Positions 12,334 to 24,345 of a DNA stretch of 64,000 bases are shown here, piece after piece (the stretch's first letter is position 1; each line of letters begins with the position of its first letter). The translations under genes were made by a program, and so were the position numbers. Source of the stretch: Coniella vitis (taxonomy: Eukaryota; Ascomycota; Sordariomycetes; Diaporthales; Schizoparmaceae); contig WUJK01000008.1 of the NCBI GenBank assembly GCA_011317545.1, positions 2,108,001-2,172,000 of the forward strand. The letters run 5' to 3'. The notes under the pieces are model-generated. The model searched no databases. It was not told the origin of the DNA and worked only from the letters and a program-made list of their open reading frames with translations.

Positions 12334-14121
12334 AATCGAATATCATATATGAGCTTATAAATTGTTCTGCAACATAATGAGCGGCCATGTATAGCCGGAA
12401 GGACAGATATACGGTCTAAGGATACCAGGATATACATACATAAGCAATAGTATCACCGAAACGTCACTTGGGCTTTCCCCAGTGTCAGCTACGCCTTAAA
12501 GGTCTTATATACCAGTGCTGATAGTATATGGTTCGAATAACCTAATCTAAGTCGAGTCTTGAAATGATAGCTCACATGACTTTTTACTATTGCGGCTCTT
12601 ATGGTGTTATAAAACAGGCGACTAAACGATATGTACCTAACCTTGACATCTGAAGCAGAACTTACGCGTCATTATCTCCTTCTCACGATGCACGATACTG
12701 ATACATTCTCAAATACTCATCAAAATCACGATAGATTCAACCGAGCTTTGTATCCAGTAATTGACAGTACGAGAGCCTGACCTTGTATTGATGCAAGAAG
12801 CAGCAACACTTAGTCCACCACTTGAGACTTTTGTACAGAGTGAAAACGATTCCGTTCGAATTTTCAATCCCGACAAGAGGCTTTCTTTATGTCGAACTAA
12901 TGCATGGGTGAAGAGGGAAAGGGGAAAAAAAAATTCAAATCCAACGTGGCTTGGTCTAGTGCTCTCTCCATTTTGCTTTCGAAATTTCTCCGCATAGGGA
13001 GAGACAGTGTGCTTATCCTTTTCCGTAAGATAGAAGAGGGGAAAGGGAAAAAAAAGGAAGGGAGTAAAGAAGAACCAACAAGGAAGGCTCAATAGGAAAC
13101 ACAGGAAAGCACAGGGGAGCAAGCCAAAAATTGACACTAAAGAGGACGCGAAGCATACTCCCAAAAAGAAAAAATTAAAAAAAATTTAAAAAATAGACAT
13201 GTTTATGTCGCATTGTAAGCAACCTAACCATGTCTATTTTCCCGTTTACTCATCATAAAAAGAATGTTTAGATGAAGAGACGTATTATACTAGCTATAGG
13301 ATAATAGTCATAGGTGCTGTTCTTTTCCCATATAACAAAAAAAAAAAAAGAAGCAAGGCTGGAGTTCAGTCTAGAGGGAGCTGCTTGTCCCCCGAAAAGC
13401 GTGTGTACTTGCAATGATATCCGAGGTGAAACAAGCGATAGCAACGATACAACGAGTCGGGGAATGAGAGAGGTTTGCTTATTTTATTTGTCAAGATTAA
13501 TGTATCAACTAAATAACAAGGGAACACCTCGCGTTATATGGAAAAAATGAAAAGCCTCCCATGGCTGCTGGCTTGGATCGCTTGCAAGCTCCAGCAACAC
13601 ACACACACACACGAGACCAGCGATTCCTCAAAACGCGGTAATTCCAACATGTCAAATGGTCACTGATCACAACCTATACGCACGAGATAATTGTCATACG
13701 GCAAGTATCAAGCATAACAGAAGCGCAGCTCTGACGACTATAAGCACGTCTAGAAACATCACCTAGCACAATAATCCAAGTTCAGTAATAGCATTAAAAA
13801 TCATCTCCTGCTTTTTGGGGGAATCTCTTTTTATATTCTTTGACAGCGACGTTTCCATATCAAAACTGCAAGCCATTCAGACTTCGTGTGTGCTCAACGC
13901 AAATACTATGGACAAAGGAAGAGAGAGTTGGTATCCTGTAGTACTTGGCTGATTGTAAAAGTCGATCCAGGAGCAGATATGAGTGGGCCTTGAACTCCTC
14001 CTCCCTTGAAACTTGGTAATGCGAAAGCTTGTGCCTTGGGCCGCGCGAGATTTCCCGATATGACCCGCATGTCTATTCTAAAACATTCCTCACATATCCT
14101 TCCAACATAAGCAAATATCCA
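12334..14121. other. Convergent intergenic region between the aminopeptidase gene and LOS1
   Basis: No gene is supported. It must contain the 3' ends of both flanking transcripts. It is AT-richer than its surroundings, with A-tracts at about 12925-12935, 13050-13060, 13161-13193 and 13339-13351, an (AC)n run near 13597, and one 12-bp inverted repeat listed separately. The 151-codon minus-strand frame at 12709-13164 is Phe/Ser/Leu-rich and looks like the shadow of A-rich DNA. Confidence 0.5.
13190..13240. repeat. 12-bp perfect inverted repeat with a 27-bp loop
   Basis: AAAATAGACATG at 13190-13201 is the exact reverse complement of CATGTCTATTTT at 13229-13240. It lies between convergent genes, so it could form a hairpin in a 3' UTR or read-through transcript, or be a small mobile-element relic. 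No target-site duplication was recognised. Confidence 0.6.
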
Positions 14122-17100
14122 CTACTTGCTACCACTGAGTCGCGTAAGGTAGTTGAGAAAGGCTTTCCTGTCCGTAGACATGTACTGTAAGAATTCGGCG
14201 CCGTCGATTCCAAGCGAGGGAAACAGAGTTGACCGCAGATTATGGATAAAGACCTCCCCAGTTTTGGTGTAAATGGTCTGCTCAAGTTGGGCAATCTCGT
14301 TGACAACTTGCCTGGTCTGGGCGTCCGATGGGTTGAACTGTGGGTCCTTCAGGACTTCCCAGCACAGAGGATGGAAACGGTCTATGATAAACTGATCAAA
14401 ACCGGGGATAAGAGGGGATGGGGAGCCGGTCGGAGGGCTGGGATTGCTTGATATGGTAGCAACATCAGGACCACCCCAGACTGCAGTCATGCGCTGCAGC
14501 AAGCCAAAGGCTGATCGGCTGGTGGATAAGTTACCATGGGAGATGGTTCTCGCCAGTGTGATGATAGAGGAGATAAGAGATTCAAAATAGCCTTGGTTAG
14601 TTTCGCTGACAAGGACACCTCCGAGGTCATTGGCAAGGATGATTTGGATGAAGTGGATATACTCTCGGCGCAACTCTCCGAGCTGAATATCGTCATCTGT
14701 TCCAGTTACAGGCTGGGACAAGCCCTCAAAGATGCGCTGCAAGAGGGGCGTCAAGAGCATGTTAAGAATCTCGTAAATCTCAGCTTTGAAACCGAAAACG
14801 ACCTGCTCGAGTAGTCTGAGGAACATGGCCATCTCGTCGTTTGATGAGCTCTGAGAAAGCAGTCCTTCGATCCACTGAGGCAGTTGCGGCAAGACAGTCG
14901 AGCCCAGGACTCCCAAAAGGCGCGAAAAGGCTGACCGGCATGCTGTTCGGATCTCGCTGTTGGAGTTCAGCTCCTTGAGCGCAACTAGAATTGCCTCCGC
15001 AACATGAGAGAAGACCTCAGACACTTCCTTGGCTGGCGGAGGCTGCTTGCTGAGGTTGTTCCCGGTCGGAGTGTCGGAGAATCCATGGGCATAGTAGCCA
15101 AGAGCTGTGACGATGTGATGGGCTTGTAGAACCGCTTGGGCGTCTCCGGCCTTTGCCCGTGGTAGTGTGTTTTGCATGTCTGCAAATAGTGGCTCAATGA
15201 CAGTGCGGGCATAAGCAACTTGCTTCTCAATGGGCGTAGCACCAGTTGAGGAAATACAGCCAATAGCCTCAAAGAGATAGAGCTGGTTGGTGAAGACAGC
15301 ATCTGCCGAATGATCCGACTCGTCTGAAGACATGTCGTCGTCCGCTTCATCACCAGAAACTTCAGCCTTGATGGTCAAGAGGTCGGCAATAGATTGTATG
15401 ACAGTGCCAGTCATCTCGGAGACTTGTGCTCGAAGTTGTTTCACTAGTCGAAAAAATAGATACCATGATCGAACACGGACCCGCATATGTTCATGATGTA
15501 CAAGTCGCACAAAGTTCTCGAGCACCCGTGGAATATACTCTTGGCGGTTTTCGAAGAAAGCGGCGTATCGAACACAAATTTCCATGTACTGCAACAAGAT
15601 TGCGGGGTGAGGGAAGTTCGAAATGTCTGCAGGTAAATGTGAGCAACTTCAACACCGAAGAAAAAGATACAAAGCTTTTTCGGGAAGACTGACCTGATTC
15701 GACCATCTTGGACATAATGAGCACCAGTCTCTCAGCAGCAGCCGTGGAGGGTTGGGACTTGCCAGCGAGTCCTTGGTTGGGCAGAGCAAGCTCGCCGAAC
15801 AAGTACATCTCATAGAGTGCCAAGTCCAGGTCTCGCCAGTCCATCTGGGAACCTTGCTGGTCAAGCGTCTGGAACGTGTTTGCGACAAGGTTGCTCAAGG
15901 TTTCTAAATAAAGACTCTGATCAACAGCTGCCACACTCTTTTGGAGGTTCTGCAGCCGCTTGCGCAGCTCCTGGAACTCTGCCTCATCAGTCTGCTCGTC
16001 TTCATTGCCCCAAGATGCCGTCTCGTCATATCTCATCTTCAGGATGATGGCATTGAGGATGCTGGGCAGCATCTCGCGATACTGAGGCGGAAGTGGATTC
16101 ATTTTTCGAAACAAGGTGAGGACATCGGTGAGCGAGGGAATGACAGAGGAGCATACTTCGTCAAACTCATCCGAGAAGAATCGAAGAAGCAGTGGGATGA
16201 AATCCAGCAAGTGCTGCTCAGCCTTGGGGGTGGAATCTGGGCTGAAAGTCTCCAGGACTTTAACCACGTCAGTCATGACCACATTCACCATCTTGGCCAC
16301 TGCTTCTGCCAGATCCGTGTCGTATTTGGCGGTGCCTCTGTGTTGGTTGAGGGGTGGGCTGTTGACAAGCTCCGAGACGATTTGTTGGAGGCCCAAGAAG
16401 GCGATGAGCTCCATCTTATCACCAGGCTTCATCTTCTTGGCAGTGATTTCGGTGTATGCCTCGACCGCAGCATCTCGAACCTTGTCGGTATCGCCCTTGC
16501 CGATTCGGCCGATGAGGGGTAGCAAAAGGTTGATCATGTCCTGCTGGATGACCAAGGTGATATCAATCCACTGCACCCACTTGCCCAGAACCTTGAGTGT
16601 CATCTCAACAATCTTGTCGTCGCGATCCTGCCATTGTGCGAGAATTTCCTGCCACGAGCGCGCCACTTTCTGCATATCCCGCTCTCTGACAAGATCTTTG
16701 AGGTCGACGTTGCGATTCGCCTCGTCGGGTTGACGAGAGAGAAGCTGGTCTGCAATCTCATCGTGCACAGAGAGCAGAATACGGAGGTACAGCACGCAGC
16801 CAACGGGATTGTCTCGTCTGTCGCTGCCGGGCAGAGTGGTCATGGACAGGAAGTCATCCAGGAACGACTCCCATCCTTGCTTGTACAACCGGACAAAGAG
16901 CAGTGTAAGAGCCTGCGTGAGCTTGTTCTGGAGGACGGGCGAGTCGATCTGTTGCGAGTTCGTAGAGTAGCCTCGCTTGACGTAATCTAGGAAGGTATCT
17001 TTGAGGGCTGCGAGGTTGTTGGGGTCGTTCTCGATCATGATGGCATTGTTAACCACCTCCAAGCAAACGACACGGACGACCTCCATCGGCGGAGGGTCGC

Positions 17101-17391
17101 GGATGAAGATGGCCACACAGCTCTGCCATCCTTGGGGGTCCGTCCGAAGATTCGCAAGGAACTGGAAGGCTTGTTGCTTGAGGTTGTTGTCGGAGTGAGG
17201 GTTCCAAGCTATCTCGATAGCATTTTCAATCTGTTGAGTCAGAACGAACAGTCAGCGAGTGAGTCCTTAGGGGGGGGGGGGTTGGATGTTTTGCTGCAAC
17301 GGATATCAGACAGCCTTGCAACCCGCCCGCAACGACGGCTTCAAGGTCCGCCCATGGCAGAAATGCTCGCGTGCCGCACCTGACTCTCCAT
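14122..17391 (-). CDS. LOS1: Exportin-T (tRNA nuclear export receptor, Los1)
   Basis: Three exons join in phase: 17391-17380 (only 12 nt, encoding MESQ), 17230-15694 and 15626-14122, giving 1017 residues, normal for filamentous-fungal Los1. It is a karyopherin-beta HEAT-repeat receptor that binds mature tRNA with Ran-GTP and carries it out of the nucleus. Recognition rests on the N-terminal MESQ-IENAIEIAWNP start, the following QAFQFLANLRTDPQGW and the Xpo1-like helices to about residue 250, and the long HEAT array to the C-terminal LNYLTRLSGSK. An acidic loop (GDEADDDMSSDESD) lies at about residues 605-618. The first intron (17379-17231) has an unusual GTGCGG donor and, on the sense strand, a C12 run before its CAACAG acceptor. 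The start is fixed by the very short first exon; any downstream ATG would remove the conserved N-terminus. Confidence 0.93.
17270..17281. repeat. Poly-G (12) tract inside LOS1 intron 1
   Basis: Twelve consecutive G on the plus strand, so a C12 polypyrimidine stretch upstream of the acceptor in the LOS1 pre-mRNA. Confidence 0.85.
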
Positions 17392-18497
17392 CTTGACGTA
17401 AGCTCCGTGAAGGAGGCTCGCCCCTGGAGTATGGCTTGAATCGGTATCTGTATGGGCGGTTCAGAGACTGCAGCTATACTGTACGGTTGGTGGTGGTCGT
17501 TGGGTTTGGGCTTGGGCAAGCATGCAGCATCGTATCGCTTGTGGATTTCGAGGCGGGGCAGTCGAGTCACCGCAGGGTCATTCTCGAGGCTGATCCAGAT
17601 GCAAATAAAATAAAAGAGGCTGGCAGCCCGGGCCAAACCGAGTCGTGCTGACGAGAGTGGAGGAGCGCGGCGCCGGCGTTGGGGTGGGCACGGTTGAGGT
17701 CGAGGTGAGTAATAAAAGCTGTTGATGCAGCATGTGCTTGGAAAGTGAATAAAGTTGCGTTGATGGAAAAAGACATCAAGGGCTTTGCTTTGGGTTAGCA
17801 CTACGTACTGCCTAGGTACTTGGCGGCTGTACTTTGAATAGGGCAAGTGCCCAACCATGCACGCCAGGCAGCCTTTAAGTGGAGCAGTTTTGGACGACCC
17901 TAGCAGTGGGCTGCGCCAGTGCCGCTGCACTGGACTACTTGACTGCCTAGAATGGGCTGGAAGGTCCGGGGATTCGCAGTATGGCATCAGGTTTATTACA
18001 GCGTTCTATTTTAGCAGGCAAGCCAGGCACACAGAGGGTTCCCGAGGCGCCACCAAGACATAGCTGTAATTATAGTCATTATAGCTACAGTATGCTTAAC
18101 GGTTTTATTTTGGAATGGGGGGGGGGGGGGGTTCGCAAACAAAAGTATTGTTTTCAGTACCATGTAAAGTGAAAATAATAAGATATAGAAGGGCTCATGT
18201 GTACGAAGGATTCGGTCTTTGTGACCTGCAAACCCAGTCGCATGGGCAATCAAAGCGCAAGGCAAGAAATGCACCAACCAAAGCATGAACAAGTATAATG
18301 GCTTTCATAAACCTCAAATGTCTCATTTGGAAAACAATACCAGCAATCGGCCTTCATTACCGTTTTATAACGCCTGCCCCAAAACCTGGTGTCTCAACTT
18401 CCGAACCATGCCTATGTATGTAATCCTACACCTCGGCTCAGCGTACTTTCTAATCCCACAATCAAAGCGGCACCTTCTTCTGTGCAGGCTTGCCGCC
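17392..18497. promoter_or_regulatory. LOS1 promoter and POB3 3' region
   Basis: The two genes run in the same direction. The part next to 17392 serves as LOS1 upstream DNA and the part next to 18497 as POB3 3' UTR. A 253-codon minus-strand frame at 17226-17987 overlaps LOS1 exon 1 and its intron out of frame and is not credible. A G15 run lies at 18117-18131. No other gene is seen. Confidence 0.5.
18117..18131. repeat. Poly-G (15) tract
   Basis: Fifteen consecutive G on the plus strand, downstream of the POB3 stop codon. The length is prone to sequencing and assembly error. Confidence 0.85.
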
Positions 18498-20291
18498 TCA
18501 CGCCGCGGATTTCTTCTTCTTCTTGGGAGGCGAGTCCTCGTGCTCGTCGTCATCATCGTCCACGCCGCTTTCGGCATCCGAAGCACCACTGGCCGAGCCG
18601 TCACTTTCGTGAGCGGAATCGTACTCCTCTGCCACATCGCTCTCCGACTCTGTTCGAAAGTCCTCATCGACACTCTCCTCGTCCTCGTCCGCAGAGCCAC
18701 GGTCAGCAGCTGGCGCCATTTCCTCGTCACTACTGAGGGCCTGTTCGCGAAGGGCTTGCTTCAGCAGCTTGTCATCCTCGTCGATCTCGTTCTTAACGCG
18801 TAGACCCTTGAGCTTGAAGAATGACTCCAGAGCCTTCAGATCATCTCGGTTAATGTTGCTAAATTGGTTCGAGGTAGAACCCTTCATTTGCACAGTGATA
18901 TCGAATGTAGAGAGCGCAGACACAGCTCCGCTGACGCGAGAGAAGGTGACCGACTGTGTTTGCTCGTAGGATATGTAGGTGGCGGGCTTCGGAACGAACA
19001 TGAAGGCCTTCTCCAGCAGGTACAAGAAACCCTCGCTGGCCTTGATGGAGCACTTGATCGCTTGTTGTTGACGATGCCTGTATTGCGTGAGTCGTGGATC
19101 TTTCCACACATAAAGTTCACCTTGAGGAGAATTACTTACGTCTCAAAGTCCTTGGCTGGAACAGAGACCTTCTTATTGGACAAACCACGGAAGATCTTGG
19201 TTACAACCTGGTGCATGGGTTCTTCGTAGTGTGCCTCCAACTTGCCGTCATACTTGTCCTTGCGTGTCTCCTCACTCATGTTCAAGTCGATAGTGCTTTC
19301 GTCATCTCTCTTGAACTGCATGACCACAAAGGGGTAGCGGGTCTGGCCCTGTCGTAGCGGAGGATCCAGGCCGATACAGAGCAAGAAATGCACGTCATCT
19401 GGCTTTGGAAGGACCATAAACTTCTTGACAGCCTCATACTGGATCTTGTAGTCGTATGTCTTGCCGCGGAGTCGAAAGGAGGTGAGATACATATCGATGT
19501 CGAAACGACCTCTGGGAGTAAGATGCAGCACATCCTGAAAGGTAGCGACGGTGTCTCCAGCGGTCTCTCCAATGTCGGCCTTGTCCATCAGTGTTCGGTA
19601 GAACAGATGCGCGGCTTGTATCTCTATCTCGTCTGCGTCGCTAGCGGCCTCGTCGCCGTCAGCCTCCTTCTGGGTCGTCGTGCCGGGGATGTAAAGGCGC
19701 ATCTCAACGAGCTGGTCCATGGCGGCAGCAGCCTTGGGATCTTTCGAGGGCTGACCGTTGACCTTCTCGCCCTGCGCTGCGAATTCAATAGAAATTTCGT
19801 TGCGGCCGGCAAGGTTCGTGTTTATGATCTCGGAGTAGGGTACTTCGAACGACGGGCGATTTTGAACGTTAAAGGTAAGCTCGCCTTTTGTGAATTCGGC
19901 CTTGCCCCAGTTCCATCCCCGCATCGAGTGGTCTTTGGTGTCCAGGATCTGGCCATACCAGTTTTTGAAAAGACGGGCAAGTCTTTCGTGATCCTGTGGC
20001 GCGTTGTCAGTCCGACCCCAAACGAGCAAGCATATGTGTTGTTGTGGCACCATGGGATGCGCGCACCTCTTCCTGGAACCCGTCGAGCTGCAGCACGGCT
20101 GAGTTCCTCTGCAATATCTTGACTTCGTAGCCCTTTGCTGCGCGGCTCCATTGCACACCGACGATATCGCTAGCTTCAAGAGTGACTGCCTCGCCACCGC
20201 CCGCTGGCTTCCAGCCAACACCGGCCTCAGAGAAACGGCATTTGCCACTTTCCTTGGAAAGGTCCAAGTAGATATTTTCGAAACTCTCCAT
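18498..20291 (-). CDS. POB3: FACT histone chaperone subunit Pob3 (SSRP1 family)
   Basis: Three exons join in phase: 20291-20067, 19993-19140 and 19077-18498, giving 552 residues, the same length as yeast Pob3. With Spt16 it forms FACT, which loosens and rebuilds nucleosomes during transcription and replication. Domain order fits the family: N-terminal dimerisation/PH region (MESFENIYLDLSKESGKC onward), SSrecog/middle domain (NRPSFEVPYSEIINTNLAGRN, then VLHLTPRGRFDIDMYLTS), second PH fold of the double-PH module (IKASEGFLYLLEKAFMFVPKP), and a long acidic tail ending PPKKKKKSAA. As in fungal Pob3, there is no HMG box after the acidic tail, unlike animal SSRP1; fungi supply the HMG function from a separate Nhp6-type protein. 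Introns are 73 and 62 nt. Confidence 0.96.
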
Positions 20292-21137
20292 GGCGACGGG
20301 CTGCTCGTTCAGCAGATGATGCGGTCGTGTCGAGGAAGGCGGCGCGAAGAGGAACGTGCAAAAGATGGCGAAAGAGAAGAGTGGAGGGGAGGGTGGTGAG
20401 TGGGAGAATTTGTTGCAGCCTGCCTCGACGCGAGCTTTGGTTGCTCAGTTCTGTACCATGTACGCGTTTTAATGGGCAGAGCGCCTGCGCCGGCAGGGAT
20501 CAAGGAAGAATGCCCCGCAGCAAAAGGTAGCCCTTGCAGGTCACTTACAAATGTAGTAGGTGCAGCGACAGAGTACTACCATGGTACGTAGTAGTTTAAG
20601 TGCAGTACCGAGGTACTTTTCATATGGGCAGACTACATAGTACATCGGTACGAATCCAATGGAACAACGCATGCGTATAGGCCGCAGTTGCTTCAAAAAG
20701 ATTCTTCTCACTAGAATAACAGAGCCCCTGTTCCCTCTCCGTTGTCTCGAGCAATCTTCTACCTGCTTGATCCACCAGCCTTGCCACACAATATTCCGCC
20801 ATGGCCAGTCATCCATATCATAGTACCCAGCACGACGAGCCGCCATTCAACTCTTCCCATACAGGGTTGCTCTCTCGCTATTCGGTACACCAATCTACCA
20901 AAGAATTCTATATACTCTCCTTGGGCCACTGCTGCGCCAAAACTGCCTTTTCCGACACAGTAGACGGTGACGGAGGCACTGACGGCCCAGGAACCCCTAC
21001 ACCTTAATATGACATCGGTGTCTGAAGCGTGGATGAACCAATTGCACACACTACAAGCGAGTGGTGCAGCTATATTTTGCTACCGGCTAATGACTATCCA
21101 ATATCTGAATGCTTTTGCAAATCGCTTTCTATGCTAC
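20292..21137. promoter_or_regulatory. POB3 promoter and SWC2 3' region
   Basis: About 0.85 kb with no supported gene. It contains GTAC-rich palindromic segments, among them CTACATAGTAC at 20633 and TACCATGGTA at about 20577, of the same family as in the gene desert. Short open frames on both strands overlap each other and are not credible. Confidence 0.5.
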
Positions 21138-24100
21138 CTAGGCAGCATGTGTCTCTTCGAATTCCACTCCAAGACCTCCGACTGCATTTAGATCTGAACT
21201 TGATAGTGGGACTGCTGGCATAGGAAGAGTCTGCAAAGCAGGCTGCTCATCATCAGGAGAGGGCATAATCGCCGGCACTCCTGCTGGCACAGACAATGAC
21301 ACATCTGTTGTATCTTGAACAGGAGCAGGACCAAAGAAACCAGCAGGATCGGGCATAGCAGCAAAATGGGGCTCGGCGTCGCCATCGGACACCACGCCGA
21401 AGGCGCCTGAAGAAGCAGGAAGTGCTGCTGTCCTACTGTCGGGCAATGGCTCCGTGTCGACATCCTGAGTCGTCTTTGTCTTTTCTTTTTCCTTCTGTTC
21501 TTCTTCTGCGAGCTTCTTCTCTTGCTCTTTGCGCTCAAGTCTCTCCTTGCGCTCTTCCTCTGTTTCTGGCCGGAGGAATCGTTTTGGAACGCCCTTGGCA
21601 CCCTCCTCGCCCTTGCCTACCCAGGTACCCATCGCCTGACTCCATCGAAAGTCACCCTTGAGGAGTCTTTGTATCTCTTTAAAGGCATGGGCGTTGTGGA
21701 AAGGTAGTCCTGTTTTGGGATCTCTATAGCGCGCGGGGTGGTTGGTTATGACGCACAGTGGGGGTTGCGGCGGCTCTGCCCAAAATGTCAGCTGTAAATG
21801 CATCAAATACATGATCAGTGGTAATATACTTACTACCGAGCTTGGTCATCCTCCGCCCAAAGAGGATCTGGGTCTGCACCTCCGGCTTTTTGACGGCGTC
21901 TTCATCAAAATCTTGGAGGATGATGCAGCTACGGGTTACCTTGCCCTCCATAGGCATTTCAGGCTCTGGCGGCTCCGGCGGTGGCGGAGGCTTCCGGGAA
22001 GCTGCAGTTTTATTGGGTGCTTTCTTTGTAGTTGCTTGATCGGTTTGTTGCTTCTTGGACACCTTGACTGGATTTGCAGGAGGGGGAATGGGCTCGAAGC
22101 TGGCAGTGGTGTGACTCGGTGACGGTTGTGGGTTGCGTAATGAGCAAGAAGACGTAACAACTGGTGTTGGTATAGGTGGTGATGTTCTGAATGATGGATT
22201 TGCCTGAGGATGCATCTGAGAAGGCGGTTGGGATGATGGTTGAGGAGGCCCTTGTGGAGGCGCTTGAGAGGACGTCTGAGAAGGTGCTTGAGCAGGTGGC
22301 TGTGAAGGATTATGGAATACTGGTGGAGAGAGGATCTGAGGCGATTGAGGAGGTAGTTGAAGGGGCGTATGGGAATTCGCTTGAGGCGGCGGATTCGGCT
22401 TCAGAGGTGACGGGATCGGAGAGATAGACGCAGTATAGCCCGGGCCTCGCGGAATTCGTGCCGCTGCATAGCCAAGAACGGGCAAAGGCCCATTGAAAGC
22501 ACTGGGCACACCAACTGGAGGAGCAAGCACACTGAGCTGTGATGTCTGAGCAAGATGAGGATTTGGCGGTGGCATGAATCGAGGGCCTGCGTCGGGTCTC
22601 AGCGCTAGTGGGAGTGACTTCGGAGCCTGTGGTTCTGTCTTGACTGGCGGTGTCGCCGGAGCAGGGCTCGGAGATGCGGTTGTAAGTGGTATTGGAGGAA
22701 TAATGATTCCGGAACTTGTAACTATTGGCTTGCTGATTGTCGCTGGAGATTTAGACCTCGAAGCCAGCGATGCTGACTTTGTATAGCCCGAGAGCTGCGA
22801 GGAGACCTGAGGCGCTGGTGCTTCAGTAGCAGCTAATGGAACAACAGATGTTGGAGGAGCGGATGCCGAGGGCGCGGTTGCTGGGGGGGTTACTGATGGA
22901 GGGATCAGTGCTGGAGGACCTGATAACAAAGGCGCTGGGATTGGAGGCGCGGAGGCTGAAAGACCAGATGATGGCCTTTGAAGCGTCGTGGAAGTAGGAG
23001 CTGGAAGGGTGAAAATTGGCGGAGTAGAAACGGGAGGAGTAGATGCGGTAGGAGAGTGTACCGCTGATGCAGAAGTCGGAGGCCCCACCTGGGGTGTTGC
23101 AGCAGCATCAACGGGGACCGCAGGTGAGGGTTCCGGTTTAGTCGTTTTTGGCCCAGCAGAGACTTCGTGTGGCACCGTGGGTGCCTCAGCAGGCATACTC
23201 GGTGCTATTGGCGTGCCTGAAGTTGTATCGGACAGGTTGGGTTCTGTCTTTGGAACTGCTGGCGCGGTTGTGGTTGTGCTTGGCGGAATGGCCTCGTTCT
23301 CGGTCTTTGGAGGCGCAGTGTTTGTACTAGCAGCTGTTGCAGGCCTTTTCCGCTTGGGCTTCTCCTCCATAGATACCATCTTGCCCACGTGCTTCAGTTG
23401 GACTTCACTTAAATCGACGATACCCGTCCAAAACGACACGACAGGCCCTTCGAGCCGACGGTCGTGGAGCGCTGCCAGTTTGGCGCGTCTTTCTTCCTCA
23501 CGCTGCTTCTCCGCTTCCTCCCACCGGTTGAGACTCTTGGAGTTTCTCTTTTCCACAACAGCCGCTTCTGCTAACCGCTCAGCCTGCGTCATGGGCGGCT
23601 TCTTCATGGCCTCCAACTTCTTCGCCTTTCTCTCCATTGCTTCCACCTGTTTTTTGCGCCTTTCCTCGCGTTCAATCATCTGCTGGTGGAGCTGCTCCTT
23701 ACTCAGCCGTGTAGTCTTTCTTTCAGATGCTCGCGTGGGCATGTCCGCCTCGGTCGGCAGCCAGCTCGCCCGCTCCGATTTCTTTTTCGACCTAGGCTGG
23801 GGGGGGCGCGCAGCAGAGCTCCCGTTCGTAGGCGTCGGCGTCTCCGCCGGTTGGCTGATTCGGACCTTCTTTCGAAATTTGGCCGGTATAGCCTCTTGAG
23901 CCTTGCGCTTGCGTGCAGCGGCCTTCTTCTCCCTCGCCTGGCGCTCCAGCTCCTTCTCGCCCTCAAGATCGTCAGCATTCGCCTCGTTCTCGCCATCATC
24001 ATCGTCAGAAGAGTCCATCTGCACGTCAGAGCCATCGCCGTCTTCCTTGTCCGTGAAACCGGCGTCGTCTTCGTCTTCCTGGAATAGGAGCTCGAGGTCC

Positions 24101-24345
24101 GAGTCTTCGTCGGCGGGCGTCTCGTTGGCTAGCATCGACTTCATGCGGTTGCCCGCCGTCGACCGCTTGGCGCGCCCCGTCGCGAGCCATTCTACTTGGG
24201 CTGACGGAGTGTGGTCGCCTCCCGATTCGCTGTCGGAATCGCTGTTGGTACTCGCATCGCTATTATCCGCGCCCTCGTTCGCGGCGACGGCGCTGTGAAG
24301 AGCAGGCGGTTGGGATGGCTTGGATTCGCCCGCCTCGGCCGCCAT
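21138..24345 (-). CDS. SWC2: SWR1 complex subunit Swc2 (Vps72/YL1 family)
   Basis: Two exons, 24345-21834 and 21775-21138, give 1049 residues. Swc2 binds the H2A.Z-H2B dimer and linker DNA for SWR1 histone exchange. The N-terminal YL1 domain is clear: acidic stretches and the TGRAKRSTAGNRMKSML motif (about residues 56-72), then Lys/Glu-rich coiled-coil sequence with SFWTGIVDLSEVQLKHVGK. The C-terminal YL1_C domain reads CVITNHPARYRDPKTGLPF followed by HAFKEIQRL. Two acceptors lie 16 nt apart (TTTACAG and TTGGGCAG); only the second keeps the frame, giving TKLGKPPQPPLCVITNHP. Roughly residues 330-780 are a Pro/Ser/Thr-rich low-complexity insert, making the protein about twice the yeast length. 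A Glu/Lys coiled coil follows YL1_C. The identification is firm; the role of the insert is unknown. Confidence 0.92.

Noticed and set aside
12709..13164. Phe/Ser/Leu-rich minus-strand frame
   Set aside because: Hydrophobic content comes from reading A-rich DNA backwards; lies in a convergent 3' region.
17226..17987. 253-codon minus-strand frame over the LOS1 start
   Set aside because: Uses the wrong frame across LOS1 exon 1 and its intron; the Los1 N-terminus is better explained by the MESQ exon.
22988..23899. 303-codon plus-strand frame opposite SWC2
   Set aside because: Antisense shadow of the Pro/Ser/Thr-rich insert and coiled coil, with Gly/Val/Ser-rich composition.
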